This document shows positions 11,037 to 22,200 of a stretch of DNA of 64,000 nt, one piece after another; within the stretch, counting starts at the first letter, position 1, and each line of letters starts with the position of its first letter. The translations under genes and the position numbers were made by a program. Source of the DNA: Hanleya hanleyi (lineage: Eukaryota; Mollusca; Polyplacophora; Lepidopleurida; Hanleyidae); assembly GCA_036873755.1 (NCBI GenBank), contig JAVTVY010019539.1:1-64000 (forward strand), read 5' to 3'. The notes beneath the pieces are model-generated. The model was not told the DNA's origin, did not search any database, and worked only from the letters and a program-made list of their open reading frames with translations.

Positions 11037-13588
11037 TTTTTAGCCCACCATCACCAGATGGTGGGCTGTTCAAATCACTTTTCGTCCGTGGTCCGTCGTC
11101 CGTCAGTCAGTCCGTCCATCAGTCCGTCCGTCAGTCCGTCAGTCAGTCAGTCCGTCAGTCCGTCCGTAAACAATTCTTGTTACCGCGATTTCTCAGGAAC
11201 TACTGCATGGATCTTTTTCAAATTTGGTACACAGATTCCCCTTGGGGTCTAGATGTGCAAGAAACCTTTTCTGGTCCGATTCAAAAATCCAACATGGCCA
11301 CCCGGCAGCCATCTTGGATTTCCCCATGAAACCTTGTTACCGCGATTTCTCAGGAACTACTGCATGGATTTTTTCCAAATTTGGTACACAGGTTCCCCTT
11401 GAGGTCTAGTTGTGCAAGAAACCTTTTCTGGTCCGATTCGAAAATCCAATATGGCCACCAGGCAGCCATCTTGGATTCCCTCCCTGAAACCTTGTTACCG
11501 CGATTTCTCAGGAACTACTGCATGGATCTTTTTCAAATTTGGTACCCAGGTTCCCCGTGGGGTCTAGTTGTGCAAGAAACCTTTTCCGGTCCGATTCGAA
11601 AATCCAATATGGCCATCAGGCAGCCATCTTTGATTTCCCCATGAAACCTTGTTACCGCGATTTCTCAGGAACTACTGCATGGATCTTTTTCAGATTTGGT
11701 ACACAGGTTTCCCTTGGGGTCTAGTTGTCCAAGAAACCTTTTCTGGTCCGATTCGAAAATCCAATATGGCCACCAGGCAGCCATCTTGGATTTCCCCATG
11801 AAACCTTGTTACCGCGATTTCTCAGGAACTAATGCATGGATCTTTTTCAAATTTGGCATACAGGTTCCCCTTGGGGTCTAGTTGTGCAAGAAACCTTTTC
11901 TGGTCCGATTCACAAATCTGATATGGCCACCAGGCAGCCATCTTGGATTTCCCCATGAAACCTTGTTACCGCCATTTCTCAGGAACTACTGCATGGATCT
12001 TTTCCAAATTTGGTACACAGGTTCCCCTTGGGATCTAGTTGTGCAAGAAACCTTTCTGGTCCGATTCGAAAATCCAATATGGCCACCAGGCAGCCATCTT
12101 GGATTTCCCCATGAAACCTTGTTACCGCGATTTCTCAGGAACTACTGCATGGATCTTTTCCAAATTTGGTACACAGGTTCCCCTTGGGGTCTAGTTGTGC
12201 AAGAAACCTTTTCTGGTCCGATTCGAAAATCGAATATGGCCACCAGGCGGCCATCTTAGATTTCCTCATGAAAATTTGTTATCGTGATTTCTCAGGAAGT
12301 ACGGCCTGGATCTTTCTCAAATGTGGTTGACAGGTTGCCCTTGTGGTCCAGTTGTGCAACATACCTTTCTGGTCCGATTCCTAAATCCAATATGTCCATC
12401 AGGCGGCCATCTTGGATTTCCCCATGAAACTTTATTATTGCGATTTCTCAGGAACTACCGCATGGATCTTTATCAAATTTGGTACACAAGTTACCCATGT
12501 CACCTAGTTGTGCAAGATACCTTTTCTGGTCCGTTTCGAAAATCCAATATGGCCACCAGGCGCCCATCTTGAATTTCCCCTTGAAACACTGTTATCTTGA
12601 ATTCTCAGGAAACATTTCATGGATCGTTCTGAAATTTGGTACACAGGTCCCACATGGGCCTAGTTGTGCAAGATACCTTTTCCAGTCCGATTCGAAAATC
12701 CAATTAATACGGTGTTCCCGAGTTGTGACGTTGCATCACAAGAGTCGATGGATTAAAGGGTCGGGCATATTCTATATATTGACTATAGAGAATATCCATA
12801 TCTTCACCTTCCATATCAAGGAGTTAAAATAATTCGAAATTAAAATGTATTTCGTCAAATTTTAAATCAGTTTTCTTTAGTCCATGCAGTTGCAAGTGAA
12901 CTGCCCCACCCTTTCGTCTGCCGGCAGGTCAGCTACATGCAGGGATGTCACTCTTGTGACACAATGTCACAACTCGACAACTGTAAACTACTGCATGTTT
13001 CGATCCAAGGGAAATAATCAAGATTCAGACACTTTCAAATTCGAAGTTTCAACATTACTGCGCGGACCGGATCCCTTCAGTATTAAGTATTGTACCATCT
13101 TACTATTTTCGAGCATGGTATCTTAAAAGAGATATCTCAAACTAGTCCAGTAAACAGAACAGAACTAGCATTCGTTCCAAATTATAAAATCTTAAGTATG
13201 CCAAAGTGTCAAAGAGATTTTTCTTCGCTTCCAGTACCCAATGATGACACGTGCAAAAAAATAAATAAATAAAAATACTACAAAACGAAGACGAAGGATC
13301 CTCCGTACATGTACATTCACTTTCAGACTAACTTTGCTCATTTCTCTTGTACTATAACAACTGACATAAGTTCAGTTTCTAGAAATCTTGAAACTCCCGA
13401 AACTTAGAAAGATTATATCTTGGTGTTTTCCAGTGTCGCTTTTTCGATCTTTTTCGCTCAGATTCAAAATTCTGTAAACAAAATTACAACTCAATCGTCT
13501 CAGTAACAATGGACAAAAAGATCCTCTTGTCATTAGCTTACAATTATCGGACAATGGTGGGCGCCAAGATCCTTCAGGATCTCTCGTT
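11037..13588 (+). mobile_element. 157-bp tandem-core element (pearl/Helentron-like), plus copy
   Basis: It begins with TTTTTAGCCCACCATC and a perfect hairpin (11042-11067). A GTCCGTCAGTCA leader runs to about 11170. Ten or so 157-bp units follow (11190-12720; TCTCAGGAAC starts at 11191, 11348 and 11506), then a tail of about 870 bp ending GATCCTTCAGGATCTCTCGTT. The order and both termini match the minus copy at 2885-6058. No transposition protein is encoded. Confidence 0.75.
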
Positions 13589-13764
13589 TCATATTCAAAG
13601 CATGTGTAAAAGAAAACCGCCAACGCAAATGATTCGGAGCATTCACTCATTTATCCTGATATGTTACCCTCTACTCTTTTTTTAACTGTTTACGCATTCC
13701 TTGACACTTTACTCGCGTTTCTTCCATCTTTTCTTATTGTTTTACCCTTTACACAGCCAAATTT

Positions 13765-14150
13765 CCACATGTTGGTACCGTGTGGTAACTGAATGGTAAC
13801 CGCAAGAAAGGGCCCGGAACGGTACACCCCAGTACAGTACCATTCAGTACGGACGCGTATCCACACATTACCACTCAGTAACTGGTCAGTACTGATTGGA
13901 TACCATACAGTACCACAAGAAACAGGACTGAACAGTACTGCATGGTAACTGAACAGTAACTAACCTGTTACTGTGCAGCACTACTCAGCTACCTCTTGGA
14001 ACCAGGCTGTTGCTAACTGACATGTACTGTTAAGTTCTGAGCTGTGATTACCACACAGGAACTGTTCAGTAACAGCTCAGTATTCACATGTATGGTGGGA
14101 CTTTCCGTGCAGTACCGTTCAGTAGTGTACAGCTCAGTACATCTCTATGA
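13765..14150. repeat. Cryptic CAGTAC/GGTAACTGA repeat field
   Basis: Degenerate 8-12-bp words such as CAGTACAGTACCATTCAGTAC, GGTAACTGAACAGTAACTAA and ACAGCTCAGTAC recur densely in both orientations over about 380 bp, with no fixed period. It looks like a decayed short-motif repeat. No coding frame is supported. Confidence 0.6.
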
Positions 14151-14184
14151 AAAATTGCCTGTGCACTCAATCCTTGCCTCATTC

Positions 14185-14295
14185 TTTTGTGATGATGTCA
14201 CTTTTGGTGACTGGTTGACGTCCGGGGATGATGTCGCTTCTGATGATGATGTCACTTCCGGTGATGTCACATCTGGTGATGTAGCCTTGGGGCGG
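14185..14295. repeat. GATGTCACTTCCGGT minisatellite
   Basis: Five or six imperfect copies of a 12-18-bp motif (GATGATGTCACTT..GGTGA) lie here. The motif combines a half CRE (GTCAC) with an ETS-like TTCCGG. A frame reads through as Asp/Val/Thr/Ser/Gly repeats, but this follows from the repeat period and is not evidence of a gene. Related words recur at 16480-16560, 18150-18235 and 24690-24780. Confidence 0.6.
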
Positions 14296-14907
14296 ATTTC
14301 GCAAAAGGCCTTAAAATGAGGTTTTGCAGCACAACATAAGTTTCTCGCTCCAATCTTTTTATTGGAACACTGAAGCGATGATTTCGAAACATTATCCAAA
14401 ATGTAATTGTTTTTTCCACTAAGCATATCGGACAGCTTTTTCTATTATAGTATTCACCACCGCACTCGCATCGATATACAATACACTTATAGAGTATATA
14501 TTATATACAGTATGCATTGTTAATTATCGCCCGCATTATAACGACTATTGTATCGTGTTTAGCGGAGCATTATTTGCCCCTTTGGTCCGCTTTATGCGGC
14601 TCTGTATGAGAATATACCTTGAATTCTCTTGAAATGAAGAGAAATCCTAAGCATATGTGCCAAGAGGTACCTTCCCGGATTGGTAGATAGTGTGTCTGAT
14701 GAGGAAGTAGGGCTCATTCTTACTGGATAATAATAACTGAATAAGAATAATAATAACTGACGGTGATTTACGAAGCTTCAGGTCGAATGGCTAAAAAAAT
14801 AAAGCAAAAACATGTCGGAGATGACCGAAGATGAACTTCAAGAACGCACGAACAATAGCAAGAGCGCGATTAAGACTGATATCACTCTAATTGTATGAAT
14901 GGAAACA

Positions 14908-15065
14908 TACCCAACGCGGCTCCCCAGCTTGGGTACGACGTAACATTGGATACAATAAAATATATAAAAACGTATATAAAAAATATAAAACGTCAACATG
15001 TTGATCTCTCTCTTTTTCTCTCTGATGTCGACGGGCGTTGAGATGGGTGTTTGCGGGCGCTAGCC
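14908..15065 (+). repeat. Fragment related to the palindromic element
   Basis: ATACCCAACGCGGCTCCCC-AGC-TTGGGTA at 14908 is nearly the same as the stretch at 23783-23815. Next comes a CATGTTGATCTCTCTCTTTTT block like 23857-23880, then GACGGGCGTTGAG like 23912-23922. The same order of three blocks supports common descent. No gene is included. Confidence 0.55.
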
Positions 15066-16130
15066 CGCTCAAAAAAATCTATAATGTAAGTAACATTTAT
15101 AAATGACATGTCCAAACTTGCATAAAGCTCACAAGATTATACTGCGAGCGTTCATTAACAATTCACACTGTATGTATACTGCATGAATGCATTGTAAGTC
15201 GATGAGCTAGTGATCAACACAATGATTAGAACTGCTCGATCAATAATATATTCCGACTGGTATAGAGTAGTCAATGGGGATGGTCTACTACACAATACAA
15301 TTGACATTGTACAGCGGCCAGTCAGTAACAAAGGACAAGTCGATGGTCAGCAACACAATGCACTGCCCAGTGCATAGGTTTGATTATCGTTATGGTGAAT
15401 ATAGTAAATGAACATTGGTGGCAGTCTACCCTATAATTAGCAATACAATGAACATCTGCTGCGTCAGTCGTCAATAGGGGTACAATGCATAAAAATTATT
15501 CGAGAGATAATTGGTACACTGGTAAAATGAAATGTACTGCGAACAATCATATTACCAAACACAGGGAATGTAATGACTACCTAACGGTTGACTTTGACGA
15601 ACTGTTTCACTGTAAGTACAGACACAATGCGCATTAATACATGTGCAGAAGTATAATAGGAAATTTAATTAGACGATTTAATATAGGATCATTAACTTAT
15701 ACGCTATTAATAATACAATGGTTAATATAGTAAGGCATGATTGTTGTTTCGTGTGTTCAATCTTTTTGTACCCATGATGATGTTCCGTTGTCGTCTGAGT
15801 ACATCTGCCGCTGAACGAGTCATCACGAGCAACAGTTCATTGTCCACCATTGTATTACGTTAATTGTACCGGTACAATACACCCCCTTGTTTGAGATAAT
15901 ATAACAGCATTCATTTATAGCCAGCCCATTTTCTCATTTCATCACACCTATTCATCCATACATCACCTCTTATTGCCACGCGGTCCAAGGAATATTATCT
16001 AAAATAATCTTCTCAGAATTGCCGTCATCACGCGAATGTTTCTCAATATATCATAGGTATACACACTACATCATAAGACAATTTTCCTTACATCTTGAAA
16101 TCTTCTCCGTACAATCTCCAAGATCTTCAT
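15066..16130. other. AT-rich spacer
   Basis: Words such as ACACAATG and AATACAATG recur irregularly between 15190 and 15720, suggesting an old degraded repeat. No gene or RNA was recognised. Confidence 0.3.
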
Positions 16131-16470
16131 ACTCCAATCTCCATTCAACGCCACGCCCCGTAATCTCTTCAGATAGCCACATCGCGTCTTGAGATAACCA
16201 CGTAACGTTTTTAAAATAATCATGCCACACCTTAGTCCGTCATGTCACGTCTTAAGATTGATACGTATTAAGATTAGCACGTCACGTCTTGAGATAACCA
16301 CGTAACGTCTTAAGATATACCACGTAGTCTATTTCGCTACACAATGCCCTGAGATAGCCACGTAACGTCTTACGGTAATCATGTCACCTCTTAAGGTAGT
16401 CAAGTCACGTCTTACGATTGACATGATACGTCTTAAGGTAGAGACATAACGTCACAGAGATTATCATCGG
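16130..16470. repeat. ACGTCTTAAGATA minisatellite
   Basis: Roughly ten degenerate copies of a unit near 30 bp, with the core CACGTAACGTCTTAAGATA (also CACGTCTTGAGATAACC). Each core contains an ACGT tetramer. It is followed directly by GGAAGT-rich repeats (16480-16560). Confidence 0.65.
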
Positions 16471-16479
16471 AAGTGACGA

Positions 16480-16620
16480 CATCAACGGACGTTAAGTCAT
16501 CTCCGGAAGTAACGTTATCGCAGGAAGTGAAGTTATCGCCGGAAGTTACGTATGCAGATCCGTCCGCTCCGGCCGCTGCGGCCGCTCCGTCGGCTCCCAT
16601 GGCTCCACTGTTGAGGAATT
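16480..16620 (+). repeat. GGAAGT motif cluster and alanine/proline codon run
   Basis: CGGAAGTRACGTTATCGC-like words recur four times (ETS-like GGAAGT next to ACGTTA). A GC-rich CCGCTCCGGCCGCTGCGGCCGC run follows. The 84-codon frame through it (16473-16727) is low complexity and I do not call it a gene. Confidence 0.45.
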
Positions 16621-17104
16621 CTCTTTTTATCCACTACTCTCGGGTAATTTTTCAAACTCGAAAGTTTGTCGTATTCCCTTGTCGAGAGTCGATTGTTAAA
16701 ATGAGCTATAGAAAGAGGTCAGAATGAGAGAACTTGGAAGAAGGAAATGCTAGGTGATACTTAAATGACACATTTCCACAGTTATGACAGAAGAAGAGTA
16801 TGGCCCTGTTATATTGTGTGGAGCGAAGAGGGTATGATGAGTTATAAGCATGTGGGGATTACACAGTGTCTATGTGACACTGATAAGAGGGGTCATGTGA
16901 ATGGCAGCTTGGGGGAAACGGGTTAAATAGCGTGTTCGCACGTCCAGTGCCCATCGTGGTTCGATGGAGTGCCTAAATCGCGATGTGCGTGACCTTCGAT
17001 TTCCGGGTATCGATACATGTCGAATATTTATGTAGTTTTCTTTTAGGTTGTATCCACGCGCGTGAAAACATCAGACGCAATGGTCTGGTTTTATTGGTGT
17101 AGGC

Positions 17105-17200
17105 CTGTTAGTAGTATATAAAGAGCGAATTCTGTCGTAAAAATGAGACTCACAATCTGGTTCCCCGGGTAAAATTTAACGGGGTGCTATTTGACGGATG
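17105..17200 (+). promoter_or_regulatory. Outer-end TATA motif, left arm
   Basis: AGTAGTATATAAAGAGCGAATTC near 17111 contains a consensus TATA box pointing inward. The right arm carries the inverted match (TACTTTATATACTACTCC region, 25836-25860). The motif is kept at both outer ends while nearby sequence differs. AAATTTAACGGGGTGCTATTT follows, and this block recurs at 18128-18150 and, inverted, near 25783-25800. Confidence 0.4.
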
Positions 17201-17469
17201 GCGTCACCTCCGGTCATTTCCGCCAATCTTCCGGGTGGCGTTATTTTTGGGGGTCAAATGAGGGATTCTGGCGTAACTTGGACGTTGGAAAGTGGACTCA
17301 AAGTGACCAATCAGCGTGCTGTATTTTAACCAATGAAATCGTGAGAAATTTAACCAATCGAATAGCCGAGGATAGTTTTAGTAACCAATTGAAATAATTC
17401 CATTCCTGTTCTATTTATAGATCATGACATCATCCCGGGTTTTTCCAGAGCGTGGGTAGGTAATTTCCT

Positions 17470-18120
17470 ATAAAAGATAGGTCCATACTGGCTCAGTGGA
17501 CAATGTTGGTCCCACTAGGATACCCACTCATTTGCGGTATCGATTGTGGCGTCTTGTTGTTCTCATGTTACCACATAGAACACGACAGGAGGGTCTCGAA
17601 GCCATGCAGTGATTTTTTTTTGGAAAAGTTTAGGTAGGTCAGTTTAGACCCATACTGGCTCAGTGGGCAAGGTGGTCCCCACTGGGAAATCCACTCCAAA
17701 CATTTGCGGTATGGGTTGTGGGATCTTGTGTTTGTCGCCTCGAGCTGTAAAACACGATGGGAGGGGTCTCGAAATTAAGAGGTTAAGTTTTTTTTTAAGT
17801 TCAGGTTGGTCTGGATAGCCCCATACTGGCTCAGTGGACAATGTGGGTCCCACTGGGAAACCCACTTCTAGACATTTGCGGTATGGTTTGTAGGATCTTG
17901 TTTTCCTTGTTTCTCCACGTAAAACACGATGACCGGGGACAATTAATGTGGATCCCACTGGTAAACCCACTCCTGGACATTTGCTTTGTGGATTGTGGCA
18001 TCTTGTTTTTCTCGTCTCGAGCTGTAGAACATGATGGGAGCGGTCGCGAAGCCAATCGGTGAAATTTTTTGAAAACTCTACGTAGGCCTGCATAGGTCCA
18101 TACTGGCTCAATGGGGCCGC
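17470..18120. repeat. 160-180-bp repeat units, left arm
   Basis: Four units are marked by CCATACTGGCTCAGTGG at about 17489, 17650, 17822 and 18099. Each holds GGGAAACCCACTC, TTTGCGGTATGG and a CTCGAGCTGTAGAACACGATGGGAGG-like block. The right arm has the inverted counterpart at 24790-25490. Open frames across these units are repeat artefacts. Confidence 0.8.
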
Positions 18121-18419
18121 CCGGGGAAAATTTAATGGGGTACTATTTCTGAAGGATGACGTCACATCCGGTGACGTGACCTCTGGGTCACAACCGGGTC
18201 ACTTCGGGTGACCTGACTTCCGGTGACGTGACGGTTCATCAAGAGTCATTTCCCCTTGACCTCAGTGACTGAATCGAAACGGGGAATGTATGTATGGGAT
18301 AGGGGTCATTTTTTTCTTGCGAATTTTACTATGGGGTGTGGCACCTTGTTTTTCTCGTCTTACGACGGGAGGGGTCTCGAAGTCAAGCGGTGAAATTCTG
18401 TGAAAAGGTAACTGTGAGT

Positions 18420-18680
18420 GTGAGTATGCGCATTGTGCAAGTAGCGCTGGAGTGGGGGTTTGGGGTCTAGGGGGACCCCTGTTGGTCCGATTTGGTCGTA
18501 TGCGGTCTTATTTTGAAGCTCTCATGGAGAAGCGACCAACAAATGTCTTGGAGCTTTTCAACATTGTACGCAGGCGCAGACAGGGAATGGTGATAATTTG
18601 GGCACTGGACGGGACGTTTTGGGGTCGAGGTGGTCCGATTGGGCCGCGTGAGGCATCAGTGTGAAGCATCCGTGGGCATA
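18420..18680 (-). repeat. Satellite-like units in left arm
   Basis: About two units related to the 1-1125 satellite. Read on the minus strand they show ATGCTTCACACTGATGCCTC, a GGACCACC...GACCCCAAAACG block and a CCCTGTCTGCGCCTGCGTA block, in the same order as the satellite unit. The inverted partner is 24240-24500. Confidence 0.6.
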
Positions 18681-18954
18681 TATTTGTCCTTCGAGAATTT
18701 TTTGGGGAAAACCGCTGTTCTATTTATAGGTCACTTGGGAGTAGTGAAGAAAGGGGAGTTTCGGAGGTGCAATGGAGTGCGATTGACGGAGATTATTACA
18801 TCCGGCTACCTTGGGCTGCTATTTTATCGTGTGGGGATGACTAATGTGACGTCATTAGAAATAGAGCAAGTAGAGAAGTCCAGTTGACCCCTTGGTAGTA
18901 GAGGAAGCAGAAACCCAGTATATTTACCCCGTGACCTTTGTGGACAGTTTTTCA

Positions 18955-19040
18955 GTAACGAATTCATCCCTTTATGTACAGACATCACCACCACCGGGCG
19001 GTGACAACACCACCGCCTGGCGTTGACGCCCGTCAACAAT
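18955..19040 (+). promoter_or_regulatory. TATA plus GC-dyad module, left arm
   Basis: ATTCATCCCTTTATGTACAGAC is followed by CACCACCGGGCGGTGA, a dyad around GGGC, then CACCACCGCCTGGCGTTGACG. Two further versions lie at 22100-22172 and, inverted, at 23908-23981. Position and sequence suggest a core promoter or a protein-binding origin; this is inference. Confidence 0.4.
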
Positions 19041-19189
19041 GATGGTGGCCTGCCGAGAAAGACAGGGTAGTTTAGTGGTTGTATGTAAATTTAGGATTGG
19101 GTTTGAACATATAAAAAGCGGTGGATCAACAACTTCATAAGTGTTCATATAGTTTATTATCCAATCCAGTACATCATACGAACGCTGAA

Positions 19190-19900
19190 GGCGCCGCGTT
19201 GGGTATGTTTATAATTCAAGTATGCTCTTGTCCAATGAGAACCGTCCATTCAGAAAGTTCAATCTTCGGTCATGTTCGCTCTGATCCGTATGTTCTAATC
19301 CTTGTCTTGCAGTCCAGGATATTGTTCAGGCGGCATGTCTCCAAACAGTAGTTTGCGCATTCTGAACGCATTTTCCAGGGTCTCGGTGGGTGTGTAACCC
19401 CATATCCTCTTCCAAGTGACGCTTTGGTCTTCATGATGGACCTGTGCGAGGGGTCACCTCTCATTTCAAGATCTAGTAGGGTATACTGTTCACAGATCGC
19501 CATGGCTGTTGCTGGGACGCTTTTTGATGTACGCCTCTTGTAAGTTTTCCTGTCCGATGTCGTCGATCGCTGCAGCGTGAATATTAAAAGCTGCTCTCAC
19601 AATACGACCTCAAAAGGTAGGTGCATCCTCATTTCCTTGGGATGTAAGCTGATTATCTGAGATCAAGCTGTATCAGTAAATAGACTCTCAACATTCTCTG
19701 TATCTACCTCTTCAGTGGGCTCCGCGGAGTCTGGATGAAAAGTCTTTTGGTGTCGCGTCATATCGTAATGTCTGGTGAACGAACGTTGATGGCTGAACGT
19801 CGCCTGTGCGTTTTTTGGGAATAGACTTGCTTTTATAGACGGTAAATCCCGTCAACACCCGCCATAACACCTTAACGTTCAATCCCAACGGCTTATGCAT
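19190..19900 (-). pseudogene. Possible zinc-finger protein remnant, left arm
   Basis: Minus-strand coding resembles 23227-23760 on the plus strand, including RHYDMTRHQKTFHPDS (about 19735-19785), EEVDTE, AESLFTDT-like, YEQYxLLxLEMRGDP (19440-19495) and the C-terminal RTYGSERT/ANMTED area. The histidine spacing in RHYDMTRH suggests the second half of a C2H2-type finger, but I cannot place the two cysteines with confidence. Frameshifts and stops (for example after the LFTDT motif) break it. It is the third gene outward from the palindrome centre. Function is unknown beyond possible DNA binding. Confidence 0.4.
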
Positions 19901-20029
19901 TTTCGATCATCATTATTATGGAGGTTGAAGAAGATAATTTCCAATCTATAGATGCGTCTCCATAAAGGTTTGAAATGACTCATGCAAGGTCAGCAGATTA
20001 TGGGCACGGGTAGTTGTGTTGGTATCCTC

Positions 20030-20250
20030 TTTTGGTACTATCTGTTTCTTATGCAGCAGACGACATACCCGTGTCACTCATTCATTGGATGTCATCCATG
20101 AGCGTGATAAGATGACAACGCATGCGTTGGTGCTGAACGGTGGATCCACCTTGAGCTCTATCAATAATAGCATGGACTTGAACGTTGGCTCGACGTAACG
20201 CTTCGGCTAGAATATCCTCGTTGTCGGGTGGACTCTGTAATGCTCATGGT
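20030..20250 (-). pseudogene. Coding remnant between second and third proteins
   Basis: A minus-strand frame reads EDILAEALRRANVQVHAI, followed by a short hydrophilic stretch ending MDDIQ and a stop near 20093. It lies between the second protein (20278-20802) and the zinc-finger-like remnant, in the same orientation. The right arm lacks a counterpart, consistent with a deletion there near 23180. I do not recognise the family. Confidence 0.3.
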
Positions 20251-20277
20251 GAAATGAGGGGAATGGTGTCGTGTGGG

Positions 20278-20825
20278 TTAATTATAGTGGGACGCTTTTG
20301 AACAAATGCGTTCGAACAAATGTTTCTTTTGTGTTTTTGCTCGGACATACGCCGCTTTCCAGTTCTTGCCGAGGTTTTCAACATCGACGCTGTCCAGCAA
20401 TTTTTTATGGGTCACGAGCTCGGCAAACTGATGGCGTAAAGCCCGTCGTTGTTTGGGTACCAATTTGTTATCGGCTAGAATAGCGGCTTCCTCCTTCGAA
20501 TACCCTTTGCGGTGAAACTTGTTTCCTGTGGCCGACAACGTCTCGCCCATCTCGGTGTTCATACTTTCTTTGAAAAAATCCTGCCATAGCCTCGAATTCA
20601 TGTTGTGCTCATTCCCTTGTACGGGTTTGGGTTGGTCCTTCACGGTTGAGCGATATTCCGAGACTGATGGTATGAATGGGATCCATTGTATGGGAGTGGG
20701 TTGCTTCTGCTGAACGGGTATTTCCAGGCGTGGACTCGGTGGCTGGTGAAGGGGTATATGACGTTGTGATGACCCCTCGCCGGGTAGCAGGTGGGTCGTC
20801 AACCGGCGATCTTCGGGGATATGAG
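20278..20825 (-). CDS. Unknown element protein 2 (left-arm copy, best preserved)
   Basis: This is the longest undamaged frame in the palindrome. Its first roughly 60 codons (Pro/Gln-rich, LLPGEG, IQWIPF) continue the C-terminal part of the ATPase-like gene, and MNSRLWQDFFKESM near 20615 is a likely start of a second protein. That protein is charged and probably helical (KEEAAILADNKLVPKQRR, ELVTHKKLLDSVDVENL) and ends at 20278. The right-arm copy (22943-23180) shares the start but hits a stop after about 34 codons. Its place just after the ATPase in both arms suggests a conserved gene order. The family is not recognised. Confidence 0.45.
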
Positions 20826-21662
20826 TTTTTTATATATATATGAAGGGTATATCCACCTTCACTGGATTTGAAGTAAACTACAGATAGCCCTACAGGCACA
20901 TCATATTTAGATCTATATCTCTGTAAATATGAAGCGGGCATTCTCTCTGGTCGACTTTATGACAAAAGAGATGATTACAATTTCGACATCGTAAACTATC
21001 CCTTTCTGGACAGTAATATTCCAGTGGGACCTGCATATGGCGTATACATATCTCGCTTAGTAGCATTTGCTTGATCCTGTGTTAAATGTGACGATTTTAA
21101 TCAACGTCACAAAACATTGTTGCAGAAACTTATAAAACAGGGCTATTCCACCAAGCGCCTCCACTCAAAGTTTCTCAAATTTGGCGATACATATCGCATG
21201 CTGATAGCAAAATACGAACGTAGCGTGCAAGATCTATGGCGCTACGTTTCGTAACTTGTGTCTAATTCCGCTTAATCTGGGGCTAGTAAACAGGTAAATA
21301 TTAGAAACATGTACTTCACGATCCTCATGGTACTCATATGAACAGGCACAATCAAAGCGTGACTGAGATACATCATTCTTTAGATGACGAATTTACAACG
21401 AATATTATGGATTAAGAATACTGATCAACGATACGGATTTGATATTTTTGGAACATCATGATGTCTTGCAGGCATCATTGAAAACTGTTGACCGCTTCTC
21501 TCTTGCAGGAAACAAGCCTACGTTTATGTATACTATGATTGTCTTTTTGAATTTGGTGCTAATACTGTTATATGGAATATGGAATAGATATTTGGATTAT
21601 GGACGCGGATATTCTTTAATGGACGACGGCTGAATTACGAATGACGGACTAGACGCTTGTAA
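20826..21662 (+). mobile_element. Penelope-like fragment inserted in the left ATPase gene
   Basis: Similar to 41270-42090 throughout. It starts just after the catalytic reverse-transcriptase motif (TCACTGGATTTGAAG at 20853) and ends GACTAGACGCTTGTAAATTAA. It contains the LYDKRDDYNFDIVNYPFLDS segment, a stop in place of the Arg codon of LAFARSC, and the full 3' part. On both sides lies minus-strand ATPase-gene sequence, so this is an insertion into that gene and is younger than the inverted duplication or at least than the gene. Confidence 0.85.
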
Positions 21663-21970
21663 ATTAATTCTACGATCAGGTAGCCGTGCGGACGAAACGC
21701 CCGCATGAAATGGTTGATGTTCTAAGGAAAAAAACACACGGAGTTGCGCTCTGTCGATGGCATTTAAGAACAACACAAAGTATTGGCAATTCAAGGCAAT
21801 ATGTCTGGAAGCGTTCCCTTGAGAAAAAGAGATTCTGGGTCAAATAGATGACGGGCAGATTTCATGATGGGATTGGTAAACAAGTCGGCATCGTGTGAAT
21901 TGTCCTTGGCCGCACCCATCAGATCATCTGGCACTACCAGGTTCGTCTGCTCGAGGTTGTAGAAATGTCT
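21663..21970 (-). pseudogene. Packaging-ATPase-like gene, left-arm copy (fragment)
   Basis: On the minus strand, NLEQTNLVVPDDLMGAAKD-like coding (near 21900-21960) and LNCQYFVLFLNAID (near 21740-21790) match the plus-strand copy at 22261-22623. The Walker B hydrophobic-Asp-Asp motif is recognisable. The N-terminal half, including Walker A, is missing beyond about 21970. The Penelope-like insertion at 20826-21662 then separates this part from the Pro/Gln-rich C-terminal part. It is clearly not functional. Confidence 0.5.
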
Positions 21971-22099
21971 CTTGGTTGTCTTTGCATTGACTGTGTCTGA
22001 GCATACTATCGCGACAAAAGAAGGTTCTCTGACAGAACGTGCACGTACAAGACATGTTGATTAGTCGACCAATATGCATGGACTGATGAGGGACACGTG

Positions 22100-22172
22100 T
22101 TCATCCCTATATATACAGAAACAACCACCTGGTGGTGACACCACCAGCACCGGACGTTGAAGGTCCGCCAAG
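22100..22172 (+). promoter_or_regulatory. TATA plus GC-dyad module at the palindrome centre
   Basis: TCATCCCTATATATACAGAA (strong TATA) is followed by CCACCTGGTGGTGACACCACC (dyad) and GGACGTTGAAGGTCCGCC. It lies about 90 bp upstream of the ATPase-like remnant beginning at 22201, so it is a plausible core promoter for that gene. It is the best-formed TATA of the three related modules. Confidence 0.45.
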
Positions 22173-22200
22173 AGGAGTAGAGCATTCCTATACAATGAGG

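Noticed and set aside
11012..12832. Overlapping plus-strand open frames of 60-125 codons
   Set aside because: Same satellite artefact as above; similarly for 58279-59406 and 60405-61458.
17831..18062. Open frames on both strands in the left-arm repeats
   Set aside because: They coincide with the 160-180-bp repeat unit and have no conserved domain.
20519..20713. Plus-strand frame opposite the second element protein (and 22771-23025 on the minus strand)
   Set aside because: Antisense shadow of the conserved coding frame; it occurs in both arms only because the arms are homologous.
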